Of a DNA stretch of 64,000 nt, positions 7,955-16,543 are shown one piece after another. The position numbers and the translations under genes are program-made. The DNA lies in NCBI GenBank assembly GCA_937924525.1, contig CALDSU010000018.1, forward strand, positions 36,501 through 100,500, read 5' to 3'. Source of the DNA: an uncultured Bryobacteraceae bacterium. Lineage in GTDB: Bacteria > Acidobacteriota > Terriglobia > Bryobacterales > Bryobacteraceae. Numbering within the stretch: the stretch's first letter is position 1; each line of letters starts with the position of its first letter. The notes beneath the pieces are model-generated. The model was not told the origin of the DNA. It did not search any database and saw only the letters and a list, made by a program, of their open reading frames with translations.

Positions 7955-10342
7955 ATGACGTGTCTCTATTGCGCGAAGAAAATTCCGCTGATTCGCCGCT
8001 GGTCTGACCCGCAGTTCTGCTGCGAGGAGCACCGGCGCGCGCACTTGGAAGAGGCGAACCACCACGGTTTGGCCCGCCTCCTAGAGAATCCCGTCCCCGC
8101 CAAATTCGCGGCGGTGGCGCTGCCGCCTACCGGGACCGGAACGGTCGACGGATTGGCCCACTCGGTGGGGGACTTGCGGTTCGGCAGGCGCTTGCAGCCG
8201 CCGGTCATCAGACCGCCGGCCGTGCGGCCACCGGCGCCCGCAGACGCCGAGACGCCACAGCTGGCTGCACCGCGCTACTACCACCCGCCCTTGGATTCGG
8301 CGGTGGGTTGCGAGGCAGCCTTGCGCGAGTCCAACGCCAGACCATTCCCGCGGCAGGGCCCCGTGTGGACGTTTCCGCCGCGGCGGTCCTACCGGCTGGC
8401 GCCTCCGTCCTGGCGCCGGCCCGATTCGCTGGCCGCGGTGGACGACGTGGAATGCCAAGCCTCCTGGTGGCCGGACGAGCCCCGCTGGAGCGCTCTTTCC
8501 CTAAGCCTGGGAGCGGACATTCCGGCCCGCCGCCCTACGCTCCATGCCGGAATATGGGTGTCCGCACAGCCGGGCACGGCCGCCGCCGGATGTTGCGCCC
8601 CGCAGCCTGCCGGAGCATTCGTCTTCGGGGGCTGGCCGGCGGCTCTGCCCGCGATCCGGCAGGAGGCCCTCGAAGTCAAAGACATCGGCGCCACTTGGGA
8701 ACCGCAGGCGCCCGCCGGGGCTGTGGCGTGCCCGCCACCGGCGAAGGCCGGGCTTCTACGGCGGCCACGGGGCGCAGGGAGCCTCCGATTCCCCGCCCCG
8801 ATGCCGGCCTTGAGCATTTCCAGTGCCCCGGCAGTCCGGGCAGAATCTGGTCTCCCCGCTTGCGACGTGCAGCCCGTCATTCCCTCGGCGCACGAGGGCG
8901 TGCTGCCGCTGGTCTCCCTGGAGCCGATGCTTCCCGTGTTCGCCTCGGCGTATCCCTCTCGGCCGCTGCGGTTGTCAGCTCGGAACCAGGACTGGCCGCC
9001 CGCGCGGCAGGCCCTCCCGGTCGCACCGGTCGCTGCGGCGCATTTCCCCGCTCATGCTGCCTACGGCCCGGTGATTGCCCGGTTTACGTTGACCGGACTC
9101 CGGCTCCCTGGACTGGCGGGCGAGCCGGATCTGTTTCTGGCCAAGCCAGGCGTCATCGCCCCGGCAGTCTCTCCGGTCGAGGGCAGAACCCGCCACTTCG
9201 AAGCGGGCGGCGGCTGGCTGGGTCTGCCCATGGCGCTTCCCGAGCCGGTTGCGGCGCAGCGGGAACCGCTGGTGTCGGCCAAGTTCGGAGACGAAGAAGC
9301 GCGGCTGCCGGCTGAACCCGGCGGCTTGCAGCCATTTCTGGCCCCCGCGGCCGCCGGCGCGCTGGCGGCGGCCGATATTCCGGCGGCCCCGGTGACCTCC
9401 CTGGCGGAAGAGTCCGCTCCGCCGGCGCCTAGCGTCGCCGCGCCCCCGGGAATCTGGGAGCGCATTCGCAACTCCGGAACGAGGATTTCTTCCGCCTGGC
9501 GGCAGCTTGTTCGCCAGCGCCGCCGCATCGCCGCCGCCGTCCGCCGGGCTCGGTGGTTGCCGCCCCTCGCGCCGTCCGCCGGGGTTCCCGAGGTTTTCCA
9601 ACGGGCGTGGCGGGCCACGCCGTTGTACGCCAGGGGCATCGTGCTGGTAGTCCCGCTCATGGTGCCGACCCTGTTCTATGCGAGTCTCCAGACCGCAGCG
9701 CCCCCGTCGGGGACTTTCGCCTCGATTCGCGAGGCCATCCGGGCGCGGGCGACCGTTCTGATCGAAGAGGAGTTCCGGACCGGTTTCGGCGCCTGGAGCG
9801 GTCCCCCGGGCTGGCAGTTGACCTGGGCGCGGGATCAGGCCGGCGCGGCGATGCCCGGCGCCCTGGCGATCCTGGAGCGATCCCGTCCCCTGGGGGACTA
9901 CCGGGTCGAGTTCGCGGCCCAGATGGAGAAACGCGGACTCGCCTTCGCGCTCCGCGCGGCGGACACCCAGAACTATCACGCGGTGCAGTTCCTTATGGTG
10001 AAACCCGGCCCGCTGCCCGTCGTGCACATCGTGCGCTATCCGGTGGTGAACGGCCGCGCCGGCTCGCGAACCGAGTTACCCATGCCGCTGGCTCTCCGCC
10101 CGGATACGCTCTACCAGGTGACCGCCCACGTCCGGGGAGATCAGTTTATCGTCTCGGTGAACGGGCAGGTGGTGGACACGTGGACAGATCCGTTGCGCCC
10201 GACCGGCGGCGTCGGGTTTTTCGCTGAGAAAGGCATGGCATTTCGCCTGCGTTGGGTGCGGGTGGTCGATAAAGATGATTTTCTGGGGTGGCTCTGCTCT
10301 CAATTTTCTCCGAAGACTGTCGATAGTATATCGTCGAGGTAA
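7955..10342 (+). CDS. Membrane protein: N-terminal Cys/His knuckle, long Pro/Ala-rich linker, C-terminal lectin-like domain (paralogue 2)
   Basis: Longer paralogue (795 residues from the start chosen). The N-terminus (MTCLYCAKKIPLIRRW ... QFCCEEHRRAHL) has the same knuckle spacing, C3-x2-C6-x15-C22-x3-H26. The linker is about 500 residues of Ala/Pro/Arg-rich sequence with no similarity to that of paralogue 1 beyond composition. One membrane helix is near residues 558-580 (GIVLVVPLMVPTLFYASL). The C-terminal ~190 residues align well: EEEFRTGFGAWSG, ALRAADTQNYHAVQF, KPGPLPVVHIVRYPVVNG and GGVGFFAEKGMAFRLRWV correspond to segments of paralogue 1. I start at the ATG equivalent to that of paralogue 1; ATGs at 7913 and 7946 are alternatives. 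The ends are conserved and the middle has drifted, as expected for a spacer. Confidence 0.72.
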   Translation: MTCLYCAKKIPLIRRWSDPQFCCEEHRRAHLEEANHHGLARLLENPVPAKFAAVALPPTGTGTVDGLAHSVGDLRFGRRLQPPVIRPPAVRPPAPADAETPQLAAPRYYHPPLDSAVGCEAALRESNARPFPRQGPVWTFPPRRSYRLAPPSWRRPDSLAAVDDVECQASWWPDEPRWSALSLSLGADIPARRPTLHAGIWVSAQPGTAAAGCCAPQPAGAFVFGGWPAALPAIRQEALEVKDIGATWEPQAPAGAVACPPPAKAGLLRRPRGAGSLRFPAPMPALSISSAPAVRAESGLPACDVQPVIPSAHEGVLPLVSLEPMLPVFASAYPSRPLRLSARNQDWPPARQALPVAPVAAAHFPAHAAYGPVIARFTLTGLRLPGLAGEPDLFLAKPGVIAPAVSPVEGRTRHFEAGGGWLGLPMALPEPVAAQREPLVSAKFGDEEARLPAEPGGLQPFLAPAAAGALAAADIPAAPVTSLAEESAPPAPSVAAPPGIWERIRNSGTRISSAWRQLVRQRRRIAAAVRRARWLPPLAPSAGVPEVFQRAWRATPLYARGIVLVVPLMVPTLFYASLQTAAPPSGTFASIREAIRARATVLIEEEFRTGFGAWSGPPGWQLTWARDQAGAAMPGALAILERSRPLGDYRVEFAAQMEKRGLAFALRAADTQNYHAVQFLMVKPGPLPVVHIVRYPVVNGRAGSRTELPMPLALRPDTLYQVTAHVRGDQFIVSVNGQVVDTWTDPLRPTGGVGFFAEKGMAFRLRWVRVVDKDDFLGWLCSQFSPKTVDSISSR

Positions 10343-10396
10343 GGCGTGTCTTGAGCCTCGGGGGCGGCCCGTGCCGCGCCAGGGAGAGAAGAGCCG

Positions 10397-12007
10397 ATGA
10401 GCAACCAGAAGCGCTGGGTGAATGGATCCGATGCGAGTTCGGGCGGGCAGGCGACGACTTCGCAGCTTTTTGCCCGGGCCGTTTCGCTTCACATGGAAGG
10501 CCGGGGAGACGAAGCCTTGGTCGAACTGGAACGCGCGCTGCGGGGAGGAGAGCGCCGCCCCGAGATTTATTCGGCCATTGGCTACATCCGCTACGAACGG
10601 AAGCAGTACGATGAGGCGGCGACGGCTTACCGGCGGCTGCTGGAACTGGAGCCCGGCCACCTGGCGGGCTGCTTCAACCTGGCGCTGTGCCTCCAAGGTG
10701 GAGAGCATTGGCAGGACGCCGTCGAGTATTTTCAACGGACGCTCCGCCAGCAACCCGACCGCCTGGAGGCGTACCTCGGCCTGGGCGCCTGCGAATTGCA
10801 CCTGGGGCATGGCAAGTCCGCGCTGGAAGCCTACGAGAAGGCACTCGATCGCGATCCGGACTCTGAAGCGGCCAAGTTCGGCCGCGCCGTGGCTCTGCAA
10901 TTGAACGGCGATCTGGTCGAAGCCGAGCAGGCGTACAAGGAGATTCTGAAGGGCAACCCGTCCTCCATCGAAACCCTGATTAATCTGATCTGGATGTGCG
11001 GCGAGCGCAAGGACTATGGGGCCATGTCCAAGTACGCGCTGGAACTGCTGCAAATCAAACCGGATTCCCTGGCCGCCCTGCAAGGCTTGGCCATGGCCTC
11101 GTTCGCCTCGAGCGACTATGAAAAGGCCGCCGAGTTCTGCGAGTTGCTCGTCGAGCAGGCGCCGGATTCGTTCGAGGGGTGGTTCAACCTCGGACTGGCG
11201 TTTCAGAAAGCGAAGAACTTCCCTCGCGCCGCCGAGGTCTACGCGCGCGCGCTGGAATTGCAACCGGCGGAAGCGCAACTCCACATCAATCTCGGGATCG
11301 TGCACCAGGAAATGGGGGACTGGAAACAGGCGCGGGAGTGTTACGAGAAGGCGCTGGCGCTGTTGCCCGACTCGGAAACCGCGCAGTGGAATCTGGGCCT
11401 GGTGCTGGAACGGCAGCAGGACCTGTCGGAAGCCGAGGCGGCCTACGCGGCGCTGCTCGAGCAGAACCCCGGTTTTGAGGAAGCCCGCTTCCGGATGGGC
11501 TACATCCGGCTTCAGTTGGGCGACTATCGCGGCAGCGCGGAGGCGTTTGAAGAGTGCCTCAAGCGGCGCCCGCGCTGGCCGGAGGCGCAGTTGAACGCCG
11601 GGCTCGCCTATTGGAAGATGGGCGATCTGCATGCGGCGCGCGTGGCGTTCCAGCGGACCATCGCCCTCGACCCCAACTCACTGGAAGGGCTCCGCGGCCT
11701 GGCCGGGATCGCTCTCGAACAGGGCGATAACGAGGAGGCGCTCGAACTGCACCATCAGTTGATCGACAAGGGCCAGCGCTCGCCCGAGTTGCTCTACAAC
11801 ACCGGGCTGCTGCTGCAAAAAGCCTCCAAACACGACGATGCGGCCCGCCTCTACCGCGAGGCGCTGGAAGTGGCGCCGGAGTTCGCCGAGGCGCAACTGA
11901 ACCTCGGCATCGCCCTCAAGGCCCTCGGCCAGGAGGACGAGGCCCGCGCCTACTGGCGCAAGGCGCTCAAAACCAAGCCGGATCTGGCGGCCGGCTATTT
12001 CGAATAG
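10397..12007 (+). CDS. Tetratricopeptide-repeat protein
   Basis: 536 residues made almost wholly of TPR units, about 14 by eye, beginning near residue 20 (SQLFARAVSLHMEGRGDEAL) and running to the end (FAEAQLNLGIALKALGQEDE). Typical unit features are A at position 8, G/Y at 11 and 24, and P at 32 (for example KALALLPDSETAQWNLGLVL). No signal peptide or membrane helix is visible, so a cytosolic scaffold is likely; partners are unknown. GGGAGAGAAGAGCCG before the ATG is a good ribosome site. It lies 54 bases after paralogue 2 of the knuckle/lectin pair on the same strand and may be functionally linked. Confidence 0.85.
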   Translation: MSNQKRWVNGSDASSGGQATTSQLFARAVSLHMEGRGDEALVELERALRGGERRPEIYSAIGYIRYERKQYDEAATAYRRLLELEPGHLAGCFNLALCLQGGEHWQDAVEYFQRTLRQQPDRLEAYLGLGACELHLGHGKSALEAYEKALDRDPDSEAAKFGRAVALQLNGDLVEAEQAYKEILKGNPSSIETLINLIWMCGERKDYGAMSKYALELLQIKPDSLAALQGLAMASFASSDYEKAAEFCELLVEQAPDSFEGWFNLGLAFQKAKNFPRAAEVYARALELQPAEAQLHINLGIVHQEMGDWKQARECYEKALALLPDSETAQWNLGLVLERQQDLSEAEAAYAALLEQNPGFEEARFRMGYIRLQLGDYRGSAEAFEECLKRRPRWPEAQLNAGLAYWKMGDLHAARVAFQRTIALDPNSLEGLRGLAGIALEQGDNEEALELHHQLIDKGQRSPELLYNTGLLLQKASKHDDAARLYREALEVAPEFAEAQLNLGIALKALGQEDEARAYWRKALKTKPDLAAGYFE

Positions 12008-12096
12008 CCGAGCCTGCGGGGTCTGCTCATTCCCGGCCGCGGCTCGCACAGGTGCTTCGGCGTCGTCGCAGCTCCGGGGCCGCATCCTTCGCGCGT

Positions 12097-12102
12097 TATC
12101 CT
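12097..12102 (+). promoter_or_regulatory. -10 box giving a leaderless start (GNAT gene)
   Basis: TATCCT with 6 bases (GACGGC) to the ATG at 12109. No Shine-Dalgarno fits in the spacer. Confidence 0.4.
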
Positions 12103-12108
12103 GACGGC

Positions 12109-12588
12109 ATGAACCTCGACGTACGCCGGGCTCAACCCGCCGAAGCGGAGAGCATCGCCGCTTTTAACGCGGCCATGGCCCGCGAAACCGAACACCTTGA
12201 GCTCGATACCGAACGCGTCTGCGCGGGAGTGCGGGCGATCCTCCGCGACGAAACCAAGGGCCTGTACTTTGTCGCAACGCATGAGGGGCGCCTCGTCGGC
12301 CAGGCCATGATCACCTACGAATGGAGCGACTGGCGCAACGCGACCTTCTGGTGGATCCAGAGTGTTTATGTCCACCAGGAGTACCGCGGACGGGGCGTTT
12401 TCCGCCGCCTGTTCGCGCACATCCAGGATGCCTCCCGCGCCGCCGGCGCCTGCGGGCTCCGGTTGTACGTCGAACAGAACAATGAAACCGCCCGCCGCAC
12501 CTATGAGCGGCTCGGCATGCACCGCACGCCCTACGACATGTATCAGGTGGAGTACGCTTCGCCAGAGCCTGCGGTAACCAAAGCCTGA
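12109..12588 (+). CDS. GNAT-family N-acetyltransferase
   Basis: 159-residue acetyl-CoA-dependent acyltransferase. It opens NLDVRRAQPAEAESIAAFN as GNATs do. The acetyl-CoA pyrophosphate-binding loop is VHQEYRGRGVFRRLF (Q/R-x-x-G-x-G/A pattern), and YVEQNNETARRTYERLGM is the usual fourth-motif Asn/Tyr helix. Target substrate is not predictable. The open frame extends 19 codons upstream, but the inner ATG aligns with family N-termini and has a -10 box at leaderless distance. Confidence 0.9.
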   Translation: MNLDVRRAQPAEAESIAAFNAAMARETEHLELDTERVCAGVRAILRDETKGLYFVATHEGRLVGQAMITYEWSDWRNATFWWIQSVYVHQEYRGRGVFRRLFAHIQDASRAAGACGLRLYVEQNNETARRTYERLGMHRTPYDMYQVEYASPEPAVTKA

Positions 12589-12716
12589 CCGTTGGCGAGC
12601 CGCGAGGTCCCTTGCGGGCGCAGGCTTGCCGACCGAATGTTCCGACCGGCGAGGCGCGCCGGCAAGGACCGAAGTCCGGGACAGGGACCTGAGCGAGCGC
12701 CCGCCGTGTTTTCCGA

Positions 12717-12722
12717 TATTCT
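12717..12722 (+). promoter_or_regulatory. -10 box giving a leaderless start (secreted protein gene)
   Basis: TATTCT with 6 bases (ATTCGC) to the ATG at 12729; the preceding 140-base gap (12589-12728) is otherwise GC-rich with no gene seen. Confidence 0.45.
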
Positions 12723-12728
12723 ATTCGC

Positions 12729-13403
12729 ATGACGCATGGTCGCGAGCGCCCATTCATCATCGCCTCCGTTTCTCTTTGTTGCGCCGCAGCGCTCCTGATG
12801 CAGGGCGCGTCCGCCCGCCTGCTGCGGAACACGTTCGACGCCGGCCCCGAAGGCTGGCAGGTGTACGACTACCACGGCGGGTCGGGTTCGCAGAACGTCT
12901 TCTACCCGGTCACCTGGGAGAAGTCGGGTGGCGTCCACAACAGCGGGTACGTATGGGGCGACGATTCACGCTGGCGGATCGACACGCCCGAACAGCCGAA
13001 TTCGATTTTGGCGTTTCTGATCTACCGCAGTTGGGTAAAGGGCGACCAGCTTGACCTGCGCGAGGCCAAAGTGTCCGTGTACCTGCGTGGCGACCAGCTC
13101 GACCTGAAGGGGGCCAAGTGCCACTTCTGGGCACTGGACAGCCAGATCGGCACGCGCTGGCGCTACGTCTCCCAGCCGCTGCCCATTACCGAGGGCGCCT
13201 GGGGCGGCAGGGTCACTTTCACGCTCAACAACGATGAGCAGTTGTGGCGCCGCACCTGGGCGCGCCATCCCGCCAGTCCGGCGTCTCTCGACCAAGTGCT
13301 GCGGGAATGCGACAGCTATGGATTCAGCTTCCTTGGCTTTTCCGGCGAGGTGACCGGCAAATTCGCCATGGATGAGCTGGAGATCGAATTCGCCGGGAAG
13401 TGA
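12729..13403 (+). CDS. Secreted hypothetical protein with jelly-roll-like features
   Basis: 224 residues. A signal peptide (PFIIASVSLCCAAALLMQGA) precedes LLRNTFDAGPEGWQVYDYHG, which is how laminin-G or carbohydrate-binding-type beta-sandwich domains often begin, and the protein ends in FAMDELEIEFAGK, a typical last strand. An internal near-repeat, GDQLDLREAK then GDQLDLKGAK, sits 17 residues apart. I assign no function; extracellular binding is inference. It is immediately followed by rsmB, whose region overlaps its stop. Confidence 0.65.
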   Translation: MTHGRERPFIIASVSLCCAAALLMQGASARLLRNTFDAGPEGWQVYDYHGGSGSQNVFYPVTWEKSGGVHNSGYVWGDDSRWRIDTPEQPNSILAFLIYRSWVKGDQLDLREAKVSVYLRGDQLDLKGAKCHFWALDSQIGTRWRYVSQPLPITEGAWGGRVTFTLNNDEQLWRRTWARHPASPASLDQVLRECDSYGFSFLGFSGEVTGKFAMDELEIEFAGK

Positions 13404-13417
13404 CTGGCAGCCGGAGC

Positions 13418-13423
13418 TACAAT
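13418..13423 (+). promoter_or_regulatory. -10 box giving a leaderless GTG start (rsmB)
   Basis: TACAAT with 6 bases (CGCGGC) to the GTG at 13430. This favours the inner GTG over the GTG at 13400 that overlaps the previous stop. Confidence 0.5.
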
Positions 13424-13429
13424 CGCGGC

Positions 13430-14578
13430 GTGAGAGCGCCTGCTTCCGGCTCGTTGCGCGTGGCTCCGGCCCGCCAGCTTGCCTTTGACGTGCTGCTGGC
13501 GGTGGAAGAAGGCGGCTTCGCCTCCGATCTGCTGCGGGAGCGCTCGGCAGGACTTGATTCCCGCGACGCCAGTCTGGCTAGTGAGATCGTCCTTGGCGTC
13601 CTGCGCTATCAGCTTCAACTGGACTTTCTGCGCGACCACTTCGCCGGCCGGGCGCTGGAGGTTGCGCCGCAGGTAAACCTGGCGCTGCGGATGGGGATTT
13701 ATCAGCTCCGTTACCTGGACCGGATTCCGCCGCATGCCGCGGTGGGAGAGAGTGTCGCCCTGGTGCGCCGGGCGGGCTGCGGAAAGGCCGCGGGGTTGGT
13801 CAACGCGGTGCTCCGCAAGGTCCACCGGCGGCCGGTGCGGTGGCCAAACCGCGCGGTGGAGTGGTCGCATCCCGAGTGGCTGCTGGAGCGGTGGACGCGG
13901 CACTTCGGCGCGGAGTTGGCGCTGGGTATCGCGCGGGTGAATCTGGCGCGTCCGGAAACCTACGTCCGTTACGCCGGACAACCGCCTCCGGGACTGGAGC
14001 CGGCGGGCATCGCGGGCGGCTACCGTTGTCTGGGCGAGCCGCCGGCGGGGGCGCGCGTACAGGATCTCGGCTCCCAGTCCATCGTCCCGCTGCTGGACCT
14101 CCGGCCGGGACAGTGGTTTCTCGACCTGTGCGCCGCGCCGGGCAACAAGACGGCGCAAGCGCGGGAGGCAGGCGTGTGGGCGGTGGCCTGCGATTTGCGC
14201 CTCCGGCGGCTGCGGGAGGTGGACTGCCCTGACCGCGTGCTGGTGGACGGCACTCAGCCGCTGCCCTTCTCCCGCTGTTTCGACCGCGTCCTGGTGGATG
14301 CTCCCTGCTCGGGCACCGGCACGCTGGGCCGGAATCCGGAAATCAAATGGCGTCTGCGGCCGGCGGATCTGGCCGGATTCTCCCAGCGGCAGGCCGCGCT
14401 GCTGACGCGAGCCCGGGAAGTCGTCAAGCCGGGCGGCCTGATCGTGTATTCCACCTGTTCTCTCGAAAGCGAGGAGAATGAGGAGGTGGCTGGCGCACTG
14501 GCGGTTCGGCAGGGCTACCGGATCCCGGGCCGGGAGCCGGGCGACGGTTTCTACGCCGCCGTGGTACAATCCGGGTAG
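13430..14578 (+). CDS. rsmB: 16S rRNA (cytosine-C5) methyltransferase RsmB-like
   Basis: 382-residue SAM-dependent RNA m5C methyltransferase. Residues ~10-140 form a NusB-like RNA-binding domain (APARQLAFDVLLAVEEGGFA, RIPPHAAVGESVALVRR, GLVNAVLRKV). The Rossmann domain has FLDLCAAPGNKTAQ (SAM binding), DAPCSGTGTLGRNPEIKWR with the catalytic Cys, and IVYSTCSLESEENEE with the second conserved Cys. In E. coli RsmB modifies C967 of 16S rRNA. Start codon is GTG. It heads a tight run with rpe (7-base gap) and the downstream genes. Confidence 0.92.
   Translation: MRAPASGSLRVAPARQLAFDVLLAVEEGGFASDLLRERSAGLDSRDASLASEIVLGVLRYQLQLDFLRDHFAGRALEVAPQVNLALRMGIYQLRYLDRIPPHAAVGESVALVRRAGCGKAAGLVNAVLRKVHRRPVRWPNRAVEWSHPEWLLERWTRHFGAELALGIARVNLARPETYVRYAGQPPPGLEPAGIAGGYRCLGEPPAGARVQDLGSQSIVPLLDLRPGQWFLDLCAAPGNKTAQAREAGVWAVACDLRLRRLREVDCPDRVLVDGTQPLPFSRCFDRVLVDAPCSGTGTLGRNPEIKWRLRPADLAGFSQRQAALLTRAREVVKPGGLIVYSTCSLESEENEEVAGALAVRQGYRIPGREPGDGFYAAVVQSG
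14565..14570 (+). promoter_or_regulatory. Possible internal -10 box before rpe
   Basis: TACAAT inside the last codons of rsmB with 15 bases to the rpe ATG; could allow separate transcription of rpe and the genes after it. Confidence 0.35.
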
Positions 14579-14585
14579 CCTGTAA

Positions 14586-15260
14586 ATGGTTGAAATCATT
14601 CCTTCCATTCTGTCGGCGGACTTTGCCCGGCTGGCCGAGGAGGCAGCCCGCGTAGAGGCGGGCGGGGCGCGCATGCTGCACATCGACGTGATGGACGGGC
14701 ATTTTGTCCCCAACCTGACGCTGGGCGCCCCGGTAGTCGAATCGCTGCGCAAGGCCACCCGGCTGACCCTGGACGTGCACCTGATGATCACCGATCCGGA
14801 CCGGTTCGCCCCGGCATTTATCCAGGCGGGCGCCGACCAGATATCCGTGCACCAGGAGGTTTGTCCGCATTTGCACCGCACCCTGGAAATGATCAAGGGC
14901 TTCGGCGTGAAGGCCGGCGTGGTGCTGAATCCCGCCACACCGTTGTCCACGCTCGAGGAGGTGCTGTCTTTGGCCGATTTCGTGCTGATCATGAGCGTGA
15001 ATCCGGGTTTTGGCGGACAGAAGTTGATTCCCCGCTCTCTCGAGAAGGTGCGCCGTCTGGCTCTCAGGCGGCAGGAATTGGGCTTAGACTTCGCGATTGA
15101 GATCGACGGCGGGGTCACGCCGGAGAATCTGCCGGAGGTGGTGCGCGCCGGGTGTGATTGGATCGTCACAGGGTCCTCCGTGTTTCACACTCCGGACCCG
15201 GGGGCCGTGGTGGCCGCGATGCGGCAGGCCGCGCTGGAGGCGACGTCGATTCCGATTTGA
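14586..15260 (+). CDS. rpe: Ribulose-phosphate 3-epimerase
   Basis: Interconverts D-ribulose 5-phosphate and D-xylulose 5-phosphate in the pentose phosphate pathway. 224-residue TIM barrel of normal length. Metal and catalytic residues are in MLHIDVMDGHFVPNLTLG (Asp, His), VHLMITDP (His) and IEIDGGVTPEN (Asp); phosphate-binding loops are VNPGFGGQKLIP and the TGSSVF segment. It is seven bases after rsmB and 20 before the bamD-like gene. Confidence 0.96.
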   Translation: MVEIIPSILSADFARLAEEAARVEAGGARMLHIDVMDGHFVPNLTLGAPVVESLRKATRLTLDVHLMITDPDRFAPAFIQAGADQISVHQEVCPHLHRTLEMIKGFGVKAGVVLNPATPLSTLEEVLSLADFVLIMSVNPGFGGQKLIPRSLEKVRRLALRRQELGLDFAIEIDGGVTPENLPEVVRAGCDWIVTGSSVFHTPDPGAVVAAMRQAALEATSIPI

Positions 15261-15280
15261 CGCAGGACTCGAAGGGAAAT

Positions 15281-16543
15281 ATGTTCGTGAGTCATTTACT
15301 TGGCCGCTCTTTCCTGGTGTTGCTGGCGGTGGTGGCGCTGTTAACGACGGGTTGCTTCCGCCGCAAGAAATACGAGAACCCCATTGACAAGGACACGCTG
15401 CAACCCGACAAGGTGTTGTTCGACAAAGCGGTGAAGGACGTGGAGCGCGGCCGTTTCGAAGTGGCGCGGATCACGCTCAACACGCTGATCAACACGTATG
15501 ACACCAGCGAGTACCTGGCGAAGGCCAAACTGCTGATCGCCGATAGCTGGTACCGCGAAGGGGGCAGCCACGGCCTGGCGCAGGCGGAAGCAGAGTACAA
15601 GGACTTCATCCTCTTCTATCCGACGATGGAAGAAGCCGCGGAATCGCAGGAGAAGATCTGCTCGATCCACTTCCGCCAGATGGAGAAACCGGACCGGGAC
15701 CCGACGCACGCGCTGCGCGCCGAGGACGAGTGCCGCCAGGTGCTGACGCAGTTCCCGAATTCCAAATTCGCGCCGATCGCCCAGCAGCGGCTGCGCGAGA
15801 TCCAGGAAGTGCTGGCGGAAGGCGAATACCGGACGGGACATTTCTATCACAACAAGGGAAGTCATCCAGCCGCGTCGAACCGGTTGCAGGCCCTGACGGA
15901 CCATTTCCCCCTTTATAGCCAGTCGGACCAGGCGCTGTGGGAGTTGGCCGACTCCTACGGGAAGATGGGACCCCGGTTTCGCGACCGGCAGATCGCCGCT
16001 TTCTCGAAGATCGTGCGGGACTATCCTTTGAGTCCCCGGGTGGAAGACGCCAAGCAGGAACTGGCAAAACTGGAAGCGCCCATCCCGGAACCGGATCCGG
16101 TGGCGTACGCGCGGATGAAGTACGAACTGGAAAACCGCAAACGGCCAGGAGTGCTGAGCCCGGTGTGGGGCGCGCTCCAGAAGCGGCCGAACGTCCGGCT
16201 CGCCGCCAAGTCGGGTTCCCCGGTGATGGACAGCTTCCGGCCAACCATTCCGGCGAGTGTGCCCGCTGCGGCGGCAGGGGGGCAGACCGGCGTCAGCGCG
16301 GAAGTGTCGTTGCAGACGGTGTCGGATTCGACGGCGCTCGACACGCAACCGGACGCGCGGCTGAACCCGCCGAATCCCGCCGCGCCGGCGGAGGCTGGGG
16401 AGAACGCCGCTGGCGCGGAGGGCGAGTCTTCCGCCAGCCAGACGGCCGCCGTGGCCCCGGAGCCGCTGCCCTCCAATCGCGCTCCGGTGAAAGTCAAAGA
16501 GAAGAAACCCAAGAAAGCGAAGAAATCCGGCTCGGCAAAATGA
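15281..16543 (+). CDS. bamD: BamD/YfiO-like outer-membrane assembly lipoprotein
   Basis: 420 residues. The N-terminus has a lipoprotein signal (LLAVVALLTTGC) with the acylated Cys followed by basic residues. Residues ~40-270 form TPR-like helical repeats as in BamD (LFDKAVKDVERGRFEVARI, YLAKAKLLIADSWYREGG, LAQAEAEYKDFILFYP). In the BAM complex BamD helps insert beta-barrel proteins into the outer membrane. It is longer than E. coli BamD: the last ~140 residues are a Pro/Ala-rich tail ending in a Lys-rich [15 protein letters not shown], unusual for the family. GAAGGG lies before the ATG. The stop overlaps the start of the receiver gene (ATGA). Confidence 0.85.
   Translation: MFVSHLLGRSFLVLLAVVALLTTGCFRRKKYENPIDKDTLQPDKVLFDKAVKDVERGRFEVARITLNTLINTYDTSEYLAKAKLLIADSWYREGGSHGLAQAEAEYKDFILFYPTMEEAAESQEKICSIHFRQMEKPDRDPTHALRAEDECRQVLTQFPNSKFAPIAQQRLREIQEVLAEGEYRTGHFYHNKGSHPAASNRLQALTDHFPLYSQSDQALWELADSYGKMGPRFRDRQIAAFSKIVRDYPLSPRVEDAKQELAKLEAPIPEPDPVAYARMKYELENRKRPGVLSPVWGALQKRPNVRLAAKSGSPVMDSFRPTIPASVPAAAAGGQTGVSAEVSLQTVSDSTALDTQPDARLNPPNPAAPAEAGENAAGAEGESSASQTAAVAPEPLPSNRAPVKVKEKKPKKAKKSGSAK

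Noticed and set aside
12589..12728. tRNA or small RNA in the GC-rich gap
   Set aside because: No cloverleaf or T-loop sequence and no convincing terminator was found.
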